Shown piece after piece: positions 8,888 to 17,073 of a DNA stretch of 17,656 bases; position 1 is the stretch's first letter; every line of letters starts with the position of its first letter. The stretch is from NCBI GenBank assembly GCA_016703005.1, contig JADJCX010000007.1, positions 1 through 17,656 on the forward strand, given 5' to 3'. The translations under genes and the position numbers were made by a program. This DNA comes from Flavobacteriales bacterium (GTDB lineage Bacteria; Bacteroidota; Bacteroidia; Flavobacteriales_F; PHOS-HE28). Under the pieces are notes generated by a model, which worked only from the letters and a program-made list of their open reading frames with translations, was not told where the DNA came from and did not search any database.

Positions 8888-9054
8888 TTCAGCATCCGCA
8901 ACCGCCCGACGCGGCAGGCGGCCGCATTCACCGCCACTGTTGCAAGGCCATGTGCGCTGTTAACAGGGCCTGTTGATAACCCAACATCAATATACCCATT
9001 TCCGGGTACGCGGCCTTCCGCCGAGAATGTGCTGCTTGGCGGTTCGGGCACCAC

Positions 9055-9712
9055 ATGGACAAGAACGCGCCGATAACCGTAGGGGTTGTGCATGAGCACC
9101 ACTTGGTGCGGGCCGGCGTGCGCGATCTGCTGCATGCGGAAGATTCCGCCCGCCTCGTTGTTGATGTTGCCAACGTATCGGAACTGGAGGCTGCCCTGCC
9201 GGGCAAAGCACCCGTGCAGGTACTGGTGGTTCAGTTGATGCTGCCGCTGAGACGCACCTTGGACGCGATTGCCCAACTGCGCCGGTTGCACAGTGGATGG
9301 GCCATCGTTGTACTTGGGGAACTGACCGACGCGATCGTACACCATATTATTTGCGCCCAGGTGCGCGCGGTATTACCCACATGCGTGGAGCCCGGCGAAC
9401 TGCGCCAAGCCGTGCGGGCGGTTGCCGCCGGGGGCATGCACACGAACGCTTGGGTGCACAACCAGTTCAACCCGAAGCGCGGCAGTGCTCGCACAAGCGC
9501 GAGGAGAGGGCATGAACTCACCGATCGCGAATACGATGTACTACGGCTGATCGGCCACAAAGCAGGGTACACCTATGAGATGATCGGGAGAAGCTGGGCA
9601 TCACCAGGCGCACGAGTGGGAAACGCATCGCGATGCGCTCTATGCCAAGTTCGGTGTGAACAGCAAGGTGGCCCTGCTGCACGAAGCCCGTGAACGGCGG
9701 TACCTGGAGTAG
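9055..9712 (+). CDS. LuxR/NarL-type response regulator with degenerate receiver (frameshifted near C terminus)
   Basis: ATG 9055 starts MDKNAPITVGVVHEHHLVRA. The receiver fold is recognisable (LVRAG, then AVAAGG before the linker), but the usual phosphorylation residues are absent: the acidic pair is H13-E14, the phospho-acceptor Asp is Q60 (VVQLMLP), the switch Ser/Thr is G88 and the Lys is T109. The C-terminal DNA-binding domain is LTDREYDVLRLIGHKAGYTY, then EMIGEKLGITRRTVETHRDA and LYAKFGVNSKVALLHEA. It is restored by small frame corrections near 9590 and 9615 and ends at TAG 9710-9712. About 219 residues, normal for the family. It is probably a transcription factor that does not need phosphorylation. 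No partner kinase is in the window, and its targets are unknown. Confidence 0.85.
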
Positions 9713-9763
9713 GGCACGCTATCGCTGCTCCCTCGCAACGGCTGCTTGCACTGCAACTGTCTA

Positions 9764-10141
9764 CGCGACCGCGCTGAACGTCCGCACGACTTGCCGGGCT
9801 GTCTACGCGACTTGCGTGAACGTCCGCGCGACTTCTCCGATCGTCCGCGCGACTTGCGCGAACGTCCACGCGACCTGTCTGATCGTCCACGCGAATTGCG
9901 CGAACGTCCACACGACCTCTCTGATCGTCCACGCGACTTGCGCGAATGTCCGCGCGACCTCTCTGATCATCCGCGCGACTTGCGTGAATGTCTGCCCGAC
10001 TTCTCTGATCGTCGGCGCGACTTGCGCGACCGTCCGCGCGACCTCTATGATCGTCCGCGCGACTTGCGTGAATGTCCGCCCGACTTCCCTGATCGTCGGC
10101 GCGACTTGTGTGATCGTCGGCCCGACTTGACAGCCTGTTCC
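9764..10141. repeat. Tandem repeat, 18 units of 21 bases in alternating pairs (42-base period)
   Basis: Eighteen consecutive 21-base units follow the pattern CGCGACTTGCGCGAACGTCC alternating with CGCGACCTCTCTGATCGTCC (last base G or A). The first two and the last units are diverged. Translated in one + frame this gives alternating RDLRERP and RDLSDRP heptads. In another + frame it gives ATCANVR and ATSLIVR. On the - strand it gives SRADDQR/SRADIHA-type units. Three frames stay open across most or all of the array. There are no unique spacers, so it is not a CRISPR array. It begins about 50 bases after the LuxR gene. No start codon with a good ribosome site decides a coding frame, so it is listed as a repeat. 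Confidence 0.9.
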
Positions 10142-10356
10142 ACTGCCCGCAGCGCCCGCCTGCCATGCAGCGAAAACCGGCCGTGGTGGTTTTATGTGCG
10201 CACGGTGCTGCGCATCGGAAAGGCGCTACTGTCGGTGCGTTCAGCGCAAAACCTCCGTCGAAGAACGGATGCCCGTTCTCCGTTGTTAAACGAACGCATT
10301 GGGCTGCCTTTTCGATTCGGTGCAAAACAATTAAAACGGGCAGCAGCCTAAACAAA
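10142..10356. other. Spacer between tandem repeat and fibronectin-type gene
   Basis: No gene is supported here. One + frame remains open from the repeat array through to about 10351, but outside the array its translation has no recognisable pattern. An AT-richer stretch just before ATG 10357 may hold promoter and ribosome-binding sites, though no clear consensus is visible. Confidence 0.4.
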
Positions 10357-10990
10357 ATGAAGAAAGTCTATTACTACGTTTCAATGGGGTTCAACCGCAT
10401 CACCCCTTTCGTTCTCCTGACCAAGATGCGCAACATGGTAGTGAAGATGACGGCCAACGCCAACTTCGCCACCCCGGTGCCACCCTTGGCAACGGTAACC
10501 GCAGCGTGCGACACGCTGGAAACGACCATACAGGCTTACCAGTTGAATCCAGGCCCGCTGGAGCACAGCGAACGCGCCCAAGCGTTCGAAGTTGTGAAGG
10601 GCCTGGGTATCGACTTGGGCAGCTACGTGCAGGCCGCCAGCAATGGCGACTTGGCGAAGATCGAAAGTGCAGGTTGTGAGGTGCGTCGTAGCAGCACGCC
10701 CATTGGCCAACTGCCTGCACCGCCCAATGTTGTGGCCTCGGGCACAGCGTACACCGGCCAGATCATCATCCGCTTCGGTGGTGTGAAGGGGTCGTAGCGG
10801 GTACAACGTGTTCATCTGCTCGGGCGATCCCAACGTGGAGGCCAACTGGCGCATGCTGGACTTCACCTCCAAGAACCGCTACGTGGCCAACGGCCTCCCC
10901 AGCGATGTGGTCCACTACTTCCGCGTGAACGCCATCGGTGCAGCAGGTGCCAGCCCCATGAGCGACGTTACCAGCGCGAAAGCGGCGTAA
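10357..10990 (+). CDS. Fibronectin type III domain protein (one frameshift)
   Basis: From ATG 10357 the protein begins MKKVYYYVSMGFNRITPF without a classic signal peptide. It has a helical N-terminal half (ATVTAACDTLETTIQAYQLN, then SYVQAASNGDLAKIESAG), a linker rich in Pro (PIGQLPAPPNVV), and a fibronectin type III-like C-terminal domain. That domain includes GQIIIRFGGVKGS and, after a shift near 10795, GYNVFICSGDPNVEANW, VVHYFRVNAIGAAGASPMSD and SAKAA before TAA at 10988-10990. This two-part layout, about 211 residues, occurs in uncharacterised Bacteroidota proteins. It is probably a binding or scaffold protein; its cellular location is uncertain. It is monocistronic, being followed by a strong terminator. 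Confidence 0.75.
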
Positions 10991-11013
10991 CGCACTTCAA
11001 TCCCCCAGCGAGC

Positions 11014-11049
11014 AAGCCTCGGCCCACCGGCCGGGGCTTCTTTGTTTTT
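11014..11049 (+). terminator. Rho-independent terminator after the fibronectin-type gene
   Basis: An 11-bp stem (AAGCCTCGGCC with GGCCGGGGCTT, one G-T pair) with loop CACC lies at 11014-11039. It is followed by CTTTGTTTTT to 11049. It sits 23 bases after the stop codon of the + strand gene and touches the convergent end of the next - strand gene. Confidence 0.92.
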
Positions 11050-11701
11050 ACTCCTTCAGGTCGCGCCGCAGATGCCGGTGAACACCCGCAGGCCGAGCAT
11101 GTAGATGGGTGCGGTGAGCTGCTCGCCCAGACTCTCCGAGGTGCGGAACACCAAGCGGTAGCCGAAGCCCGCCGTTACGGCGAAGTAGGTGAGGAAGCGG
11201 TATTGCACGGACATAGCAGGCTCGTAGAGCACGTACCAGATCTTCTGCCACGTGCGCGTTTCGTTCGTCAGGTCGTCGTACACCACGCGGCCGTGGCCCT
11301 GGCCCACCTGCACAGGGCATGCGCACTTCCCAATGGCCACGCTGGTAAAAGGCATAGTCGGCATACGCGCTCACATGCCCCATGCGCAAGCGGTATCCAC
11401 CTCGCGGTAGGCACCGGCTTCGTGCACCTGCCTATTGCGGTGTACGGGTTTAAGGATGGTGCTGTACCAGAAGCCGTATTGGAAACGGGGTAGCATGCTC
11501 ACCCCACCTTGATGCCATAGAATTTCACCGGCTCGCTGGTAATGAAGCTCCACGGATGTCGAGCTTCACAATGAGGGCGCAGTGGCTCTTGCAGGAACAG
11601 GTTGATGCTATCGAGGAGGCGCGCAGCAGTAAGGGGTGTGAGGAAGGTGAAGGAGGCGAGGAGGGCGAGAACCGGGAGAAAGTGGGACGGCCGCAGAGCA
11701 T
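11048..11701 (-). CDS. Predicted envelope/outer-membrane protein, unknown (frameshifted)
   Basis: ATG 11701 begins MLCGRP. A shift near 11685 then gives a strong signal peptide (FLPVLALLASFTFLTPLTAA), and the mature protein starts RLLDSINLFLQEPLRP. Further readable blocks are FITSEPVKFYGIKVG, MLPRFQYGFWYSTILKPV, VSAYADYAFYQ, VQVGQGHGRVVYDDLTNETR, TWQKIWYVLYEPAMSVQYRF and LTYFAVTAGFGYRLVF. The end, after a last shift, is RVFTGICRDLKE with TAA at 11048-11050. The high aromatic content and strand pattern suggest an outer-membrane barrel of about 215 residues. I recognise no named family. Frame changes occur near 11065, 11320, 11390, 11510 and 11570. The gene lies just beyond the terminator of the cox operon, so it probably has its own promoter in the repeat-rich spacer. 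Confidence 0.6.
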
Positions 11702-11711
11702 GGAAGCCTGC

Positions 11712-11740
11712 ACCCCATCCCCTGCCCTTCAAAGAGGGGA
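11712..11740 (-). repeat. Dispersed repeat, degenerate copy 4
   Basis: Read on the - strand, this is TCCCCTCTTTGAAGGGCAGG followed by GGATGGGGT. It keeps the CCCTCT half, the short loop and the G-rich right tail (CAGGGG) also seen beside the copy at 11805-11823, but the stem is imperfect. It faces that copy as an inverted pair in the leader of the - strand envelope gene. Confidence 0.5.
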
Positions 11741-11804
11741 CGAACACCCGCAAGCCCGCCGCCCTTACCTGTGCCGACCGGGAACCATGGTGCTCACACT
11801 CCGC

Positions 11805-11823
11805 CCCTCTCCTTGGGAGAGGG
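11805..11823 (+). repeat. Palindromic dispersed repeat copy 2
   Basis: CCCTCTCC, loop TTG, GGAGAGGG: the exact reverse complement of the 19-base copy at 4967-4985. It is followed by a CAGGGGGTGAAG tail. It lies in the spacer between the cox operon terminator and the envelope gene. Confidence 0.75.
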
Positions 11824-11866
11824 CAGGGGGTGAAGTTCTCGAGGCCGGTGTAATGTCTCAAAAGCA

Positions 11867-11895
11867 GAGCGTCCGCACCAAAGATGCGGACGCTC
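11867..11895 (-). terminator. Rho-independent terminator of the act-cox operon
   Basis: A perfect 11-bp stem, GAGCGTCCGCA with TGCGGACGCTC, has a seven-base loop at 11878-11884. On the - strand it is followed by TGCTTTTGAG, a short T-rich tail. It lies just after the coxA stop on the same strand. Confidence 0.85.
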
Positions 11896-11913
11896 CACTG
11901 TCATTCCTTCCAC

Positions 11914-13766
11914 TCAGACCCTCTCCGTTGGAGAGGGCAGTGAGCTTGCTAACCGTGGCTCTCCTCCCTCCCCCGTCCGTGTGCGGCACGTTCTGCTAGG
12001 CACGAAGTCTTCGGCCTTGCGAGGCTTGCTGTAATCGTAGGGCCAGCGGTACACCTCGGGATCTTTGCCGGGCCAGTTGCCATGCATGCTTAACCAGGCT
12101 GGTCCACTCCAGCGTGTTGCTGCGCCAAGGGTTCTGCACGGCAGCAGGGCCGCGGAACACGCTGTAGAAGAAGTTGTAGATGAAGATGATCTGGCCAACG
12201 CACCGGTGATGGCGAAGAGCGTTACCACCACGTTAAGGTCGATCGCGTTGTCGAACATCAGGAACGCGGTGTAGTCGTAGTAACGACGTGGCGCACCGGC
12301 CAAGCCGATGAAGTGCATGGGGAAGAACACCCCGAACGCGCAGATGAAGGTGACCCAGAAGTGGACGTAGCCCATGCGGGTGTTCATCATCTTGCCATAC
12401 ATGCGCGGGAACCAGTGGTAGATGCCTGCGAACATGCCGAAGATGGCGCTCATGCCCATTACGATGTGGAAGTGCGCCACCACGAAGTAGGTGTCGTGTA
12501 CGGGGATGTCCAGCGCGCTATCGGCGAGGATGATGCCCGTGAGACCACCGGCAATGAAGGTGGCCACCAAGCCGATGCTGAACAGCATGGCGGGCGTCAT
12601 AACGATGTTGCCCTTCCACAACGTGGTGATGTAGTTGAACACCTTCACCGCTGATGGAATGGCGATCGACAATGTGGTCACCACGAACACGCTTCCGAGG
12701 AAGGGGTTCATACCGGTAACGAACATTGTGGTGACCCCACACGATGAAGCTGAGGAAGCCGATCGCGGGATGGAGCCGATCATGGCCCGGTAGCCGAAGA
12801 TGGGCTTACGCGCATTGGTGGCGATGATCTCCGAGGTGATGCCCAAGGCTGGCAACAGCACGATGTACACTTCAGGGTGACCAAGGAACCAGAACAAGTG
12901 CTGGAACAGGATGGGACTACCACCCATGTTCTCCAAGGCCTCGCCGCCGATGTGGATCTCGCTGAGGTAGAAGCTCGTGCCCAGGCTGCGGTCCAGCAGC
13001 AGCAGCAACGCGGCGCTCAACAGCACGGGAACGAGAGGATACCGAGCACGGCCGTGATGAGCAACGCCCAAACGGTGGGCGGCAGGCGGGTCATCTTCAT
13101 GCCCTTGGTGCGCATGTTCAGCACCGTTACCACGTAGTTCAAACCACCGAGCAAGGCGCTGACGATGAACACCGCCATGCTGCACAACCACAACGTCATG
13201 CCCGTGCCGGAGCCGGGTATGGCCTGGGGCAACGCGCTCAATGGCGGGTGGATCGTCCAACCCGCACTGGCCGGGACACCTTCAACGAACAGACTGGCGA
13301 TGCGCCGGGCACACTGCTCACCAGGAAGAACCAGTACGAGAGCATGTTCAGGAAGCCGCTCGCCATGTCGCGGGCGCCCACTTGGAAGGGGATCGACGGG
13401 TTGGCGAACGTTCCGCTCAATCCACCGGTAAGCACGAGAACACCATGATGGTGCCGTGGATCGTTACCGGACCCAAGTACATATTGCTATCGAGCACGCC
13501 GTTGGGTGCCCACTTGTCGCCGAGGGAAGAATTGGTGATGGCGAAGCCTTCGCGAGCCATGCCAATTGCAGGCGGAAGAAGATGGACATCATCACAGCCA
13601 CCACGGCCGAGACGATAGCAGTTACGAGGGAACTGCTTGCTAATCGTTTATGGTCCTGCGAGAAGACGTACTTCGAGATGAAGGCTCTCCTCGTGGTGGT
13701 GGTGCTCGTGGTGAGCAGCTCCGTGATCTCGGCGTGTGCGGCGTGCGCGTGTGCACCCATGGTCAT
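11914..13766 (-). CDS. coxA: Cytochrome c oxidase subunit I, aa3 type (many frameshifts)
   Basis: The catalytic subunit of the heme-copper oxidase, in the inner membrane, reduces oxygen and pumps protons. ATG 13766 gives MTMGAHAHAAHAEITELL. Diagnostic segments are VTIHGTIMVF (heme a ligand, His codon at 13456-13458), GHPEVYIVLLPALG at 12862-12882 (Cu-B His and the cross-linked Tyr, an A-family signature), GHHMFVTGMNPF (two Cu-B His at 12728-12733), and VVAHFHIVMG (heme a3 and heme a ligands at 12466-12474). The C-terminal part is KDPEVYRWPYDYSKPRKAED. About 600 residues. More than ten frame changes are seen, for example near 13635, 13560, 13400, 13030, 12765, 12738 and 12190. The 3' end is uncertain: TAG at 11949 or TGA at 11914, depending on one indel. 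It starts 24 bases after coxB. Confidence 0.95.
11919..11937. repeat. Palindromic dispersed repeat copy 3
   Basis: CCCTCTCC, loop GTT, GGAGAGGG: the same perfect stem as the other two copies, with a different loop, followed by CAGTGAG. It sits at the extreme 3' end of coxA. Because this family is otherwise intergenic here, it favours the coxA stop at 11949 over 11914. Confidence 0.7.
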
Positions 13767-13790
13767 CCCTAATGCTTTGTGGTCAGTTGG

Positions 13791-15068
13791 CTACGGGGGT
13801 ACTACCGCGGCCACGGCCGTGCTGTCCATAACGTTCTGTACGGTACTGTCCGATACCACTGTGCCATCGGCGGGCGGTACCTCCGCCGCTGGTGCACCTT
13901 CGAAAGGAGCTTCTTGTTGATCTCGGCCACCCATGCGTCGTATGCGCTCTTCTTCTCGATCGCCCAGGTCCATCTGCATGTTGTAGTGGCTGGCGCCGCG
14001 AATCTTGTTGCACATCAGGATGTAGTTGAACTCGGGGTTCGCCATGATGTCGCGCATGCTGTCCGTGGTGATGGTCGGTGTCATCTTCAGCACCGTGCCT
14101 TGGCCGGGCACCAAGTTCATCTGCGCGCGGAAGTGCGGCAGGAAGGCGCTGTGGATGATGTCCCTACTGCGCAGCGTCAGGTTCACCTCCTCGTTCACGG
14201 GCAGGTGGAATTCCTTGATGACGATGTCGGAACCGGCCCGCGTGCCTTTGGCCTCCTTGTTCGCCGCGATGTCCTGCTCCATCATGGTGCGCAGGTTGAC
14301 GATGACGGTCCATCATCCGACTCACCTTGCCGAGGTGGTGCTCCAGCTTCGTCAGCGTCAGCCGGCAAGTGGTCGTATCCGGCCTCGATGCTTTCTTTTT
14401 CGGTAGCATCCTACTCGGTCTACAGTTCGGCGAGACGAGCAGCAATGCTACGGTGGTTACAATGCCCGGCGGGTTGTTGTCGTTGATCGGGACGGAAATC
14501 AGTAGCCCCAACTGGCCATCCTTACCGGGGGGTAGCGGCGGGTCCAAGTGGAATTACTTTCCGTACCAGTTCCACCCCCCTCAGGGGTGCCGGGTGGGGC
14601 AAGCAGTAATGTCCTGAAGCCTTCAATCCGAAGATGCAGTCGAGATCGCGGCGAGGAAAGCGCCAGTGCAATAGTCCACGCCAACTCGAGTTTGTTGTGG
14701 GGGTACCACTTCGCCACACGGTCCTTCTCCAAGTAGTACTTGCGAAGTAGAACAGCAAGGTGTTCGTGAAGAAGAACATGATGAACAGGATGCCCCAGTT
14801 CAGGGTCATCAGGTCATCGAGCACCATACCGTGCTTGCTGGCGCTCACCGGCAACAGCTTGGCGCCACCAGGCATACAGCAACCAGAAGAAGAAGGCGTA
14901 GTAGATCGCGCTGAAGATGCACATGAACCGTGCGTTCATCCGGTTTGTCGCCGGGCTGATCTCCTCTTCGCGTTTGCCGCAGCTGGGGTGATCTCGTAGA
15001 CCCTCGCCATCTGTGCGAGCAGCGATGATGAGCGCGGTCGCCAATAAGACCAGTAGCGTCATCATCAT
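13791..15068 (-). CDS. coxB: Cytochrome c oxidase subunit II with Cu-A domain (many frameshifts)
   Basis: Subunit II takes electrons from cytochrome c through the Cu-A centre. ATG 15068 starts MMMTLLVLLATALIIAA, a first membrane helix. Further on, FMCIFSAIYYAFFFWLLYAW and MTLNWGILFIMFFFTNTLLF form membrane segments. EKDRVAKWYPHNKLELAWT leads into the helix that normally precedes the cupredoxin domain. The Cu-A domain shows DIIHSAFLPHFRAQMNLVPG and FNYILMCNKIRGASHYNMQM. The expected CxxxC pair has Arg (codon at 13998-14000) in place of the second Cys. The tail is acidic and Ala/Val-rich (AEVPPADGTVVSDS), ending at TAG 13791. About 425 residues, an extended form as in Bacteroidota. Frame changes occur near 14990, 14840, 14730, 14660-14570, 14470-14310 and 13970-13915. 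Confidence 0.93.
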
Positions 15069-15095
15069 CGGTGGTGGTTCTTTCCCTGCGGGGGC

Positions 15096-16325
15096 TTAGA
15101 TGCTGTGGTGGATACTTTCCTCCAGATACGGGTGCTGCACAGGGTGAGCGGTGCTTTCGTAAGGCGGTTCAGCGCTTAACGTACACGAAAGCGCCGAGGA
15201 AGGCCGAGGAACATGCCCCTCTACCAGGCCCAAGTGCCAATGATGGCCGTGGTGCCGGGCATCACGATCGTCCGAACACATCGAGCCGGTGGCCGATGAA
15301 GATGCGGTGCCCACGCCGATGAGGAAACGCGGGTTGCGTTTCGCATCACGGCTGATGAGCATCACCATCGGAATGGCGAAGTTGATGAAAGAACGTTACC
15401 CAGAAAAAGCGCGGTAATGTTCCCAACGCGTTTGGATCCAAGGTGACTTCCTCAGGGATATTCGCGTACCAGATGAGCATGAACTGGCTGAAGAAGAGAT
15501 AGCTCCACAGGGAAGCTCACGGCGGAACACCCACTTGCCCATGTCGTGGATGTGGCTGTTGTTCACTTGTGGCGGGTAGCCTTTGCTCTTCAGGTACAAG
15601 GCCGCGGTCGCATGGCGGTAATCGTCGCTCAACCACATGCCACTGAACACGTACCCGGCCGAACGGTGTGCTGAACCAGTGCGCATCGATGGCCATCAGC
15701 CAGTCCACGCCAATACGCTCCTGAACACTGCGAAGAACACCAGGAACAAAGGCGCCGCGGCAAGTAGTTCTTCAAGTGGCTCTTCACCAAGGTCTCCCCG
15801 CTCTCTCGTCCATGCCCAGGCTCTCCTTGCCGGAACAGGTGCGCGGCGAACACGAATGTGAAAATGAAGGCGATGGAGCGGATCAAGAGAAGAAGGGCTG
15901 GTTGAGAAGGCCCTCTTGCCATCCATGATCGCATCATAGTTGGGGGCTTGCAGGATGATAACAAGCTCACTCCATCCAGTGGTACAAATGGTGCCAGTGC
16001 AGGCTGCCGAAGAGCACCAGCAGAATGATGCGCCGAGCCGTTAAGCGCTGACCAGGCGAACATGCCTTCGTACACACGCTTCACCATTACGGTCCAAGCG
16101 GTTTCGGTAGCGTATTGCGCGCGCGGAGAAGAAGAAGAACGCCCCCAGCAAATACCGGAGAAGAAGAAGCCGCAGACCAGCGGGTTGGCCCGAAAGCGCT
16201 GACCCAAATGCTGCTCGGCGCCATGCTCACCGGCCGTGAAGTAACCGAGCACGAACAGCAGAAGACAGATACGCGGCCAATGCCATGCTCAGTGTGCGGG
16301 CCCGTTTGCTGAAAGTGAATTCCAT
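15096..16325 (-). CDS. actF: Alternative Complex III subunit ActF, NrfD-like quinol:cytochrome c oxidoreductase (frameshifted)
   Basis: ActF is one of the membrane subunits of Alternative Complex III, which oxidises quinol and reduces cytochrome c. ATG 16325 begins MEFTFSKRARTLSMALAA. Readable blocks are LGYFTAGEHGAEQHLGQRF, TAWTVMVKRVYEGMFAW, SIAFIFTFVFAAHLFR, ETLVKSHLKNYL, VDWLMAIDAHWFSTPFG, GMWLSDDYRHATAALYLKSK, NNSHIHDMGKWVF, INFA-type PMVMLISRDAKRNPRFLIG and GHHWHLGLVE. The end is PVQHPYLEESIHHSI with TAA at 15096-15098. About 410 residues with several membrane helices, matching the family. It sits 17 bases after actE and 27 bases before coxB. At least eight frame changes are present. 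The assignment rests on the characteristic motifs plus the act-cox gene order. Confidence 0.9.
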
Positions 16326-16342
16326 CGTGGTCCTGTTCGGGT

Positions 16343-17073
16343 TCAGTTCACTGGCGTTGCGGTCGTATCAGCTACGGCAACAGGGGCGGAAGCGCTCAGC
16401 TTGCCGTCGTTCTGCGGGTATTGCATAGCGTGTTACCAACCAACGCTCTTCCTTGTTCAGCTGGCATGGCTGCCCATGCCAATGTTCTTTCCGTACGTCA
16501 AGCTGTGGAAGATCTTGCCCTCTGGCAGCGTCTTCAACGGACCGTTATACGCCCCGGGCTGCGGGTAGCCTGCCACGTTCACCACGGTTCCATCGCCAGC
16601 ACCTTTTCTCGCCATGGCAGTGCTTGCACATCTTGTTGTCGTAGATCGCCCCTTGCCCTTGTCCACATTCTCCTGGCTCGCACATGGGCAACAGGCATTT
16701 CACTAAACCGGCGCGCTCGTAATCCTCGGGCGTGTTGGCATGGAAGTGCTTCTGAGGAAGTTGAAGAGGGGCTTTGCCTTGCTTTGGCATCGCTGCTGAA
16801 GAAGGCAATGGTGCCCTGCACGGGCTTGCGCGCCTGCTGGGTCATGCGCTGCTTCAGCACAAGAGGCTATCAGCGTAGTCGCTGTCGTACGTGCCATCAA
16901 ATCTCGGCCACATACGGGTCCTGACCATAATCCACGTATGCCTCTCCACGGCTGGACTGCGGTTATATCAGGAAATACTCGATGCCTGGGCTATCAGGAT
17001 CGCCGCCGCATGAGGGCCAGCGCGAAGACCGCAAGCGCTGCGGAAGTCAGAAGGGAGTGCTGTGCTTGCTCAT
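16343..17073 (-). CDS. actE: Alternative Complex III subunit ActE, monoheme cytochrome c lipoprotein (frameshifted)
   Basis: ActE is the mono-heme c subunit of Alternative Complex III on the periplasmic side. ATG 17073 gives MSKHSTPF. After a shift comes a hydrophobic stretch and a lipoprotein-like Cys (CGGDPDSPGIEYF), then VEAYVDYGQDPYVAE in corrected frame. NTPEDYERAGLVKC precedes the heme site CKHCH (16614-16628) in IYDNKMCKHCHGEK. GAGDGTVVNVAGYPQPGAYN, KIFHSLTYGKNIGMGSHAS (Met ligand region) and NKEERWLVTRY follow. The end is LSASAPVAVADTTATPVN with TGA at 16343-16345. About 240 residues. Its ATG overlaps the actD stop in an ATGA arrangement, indicating translational coupling. Confidence 0.9.

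Noticed and set aside
9764..10141. CRISPR array
   Set aside because: The units are contiguous 21-mers without unique spacers, and no cas gene is nearby.
9573..10355. 260-residue - strand open frame through the tandem repeat
   Set aside because: It starts at TTG, its non-repeat part has no recognisable features, and it overlaps the end of the LuxR gene. Openness is explained by the stop-free repeat, so it is not called as a gene, though it cannot be excluded.
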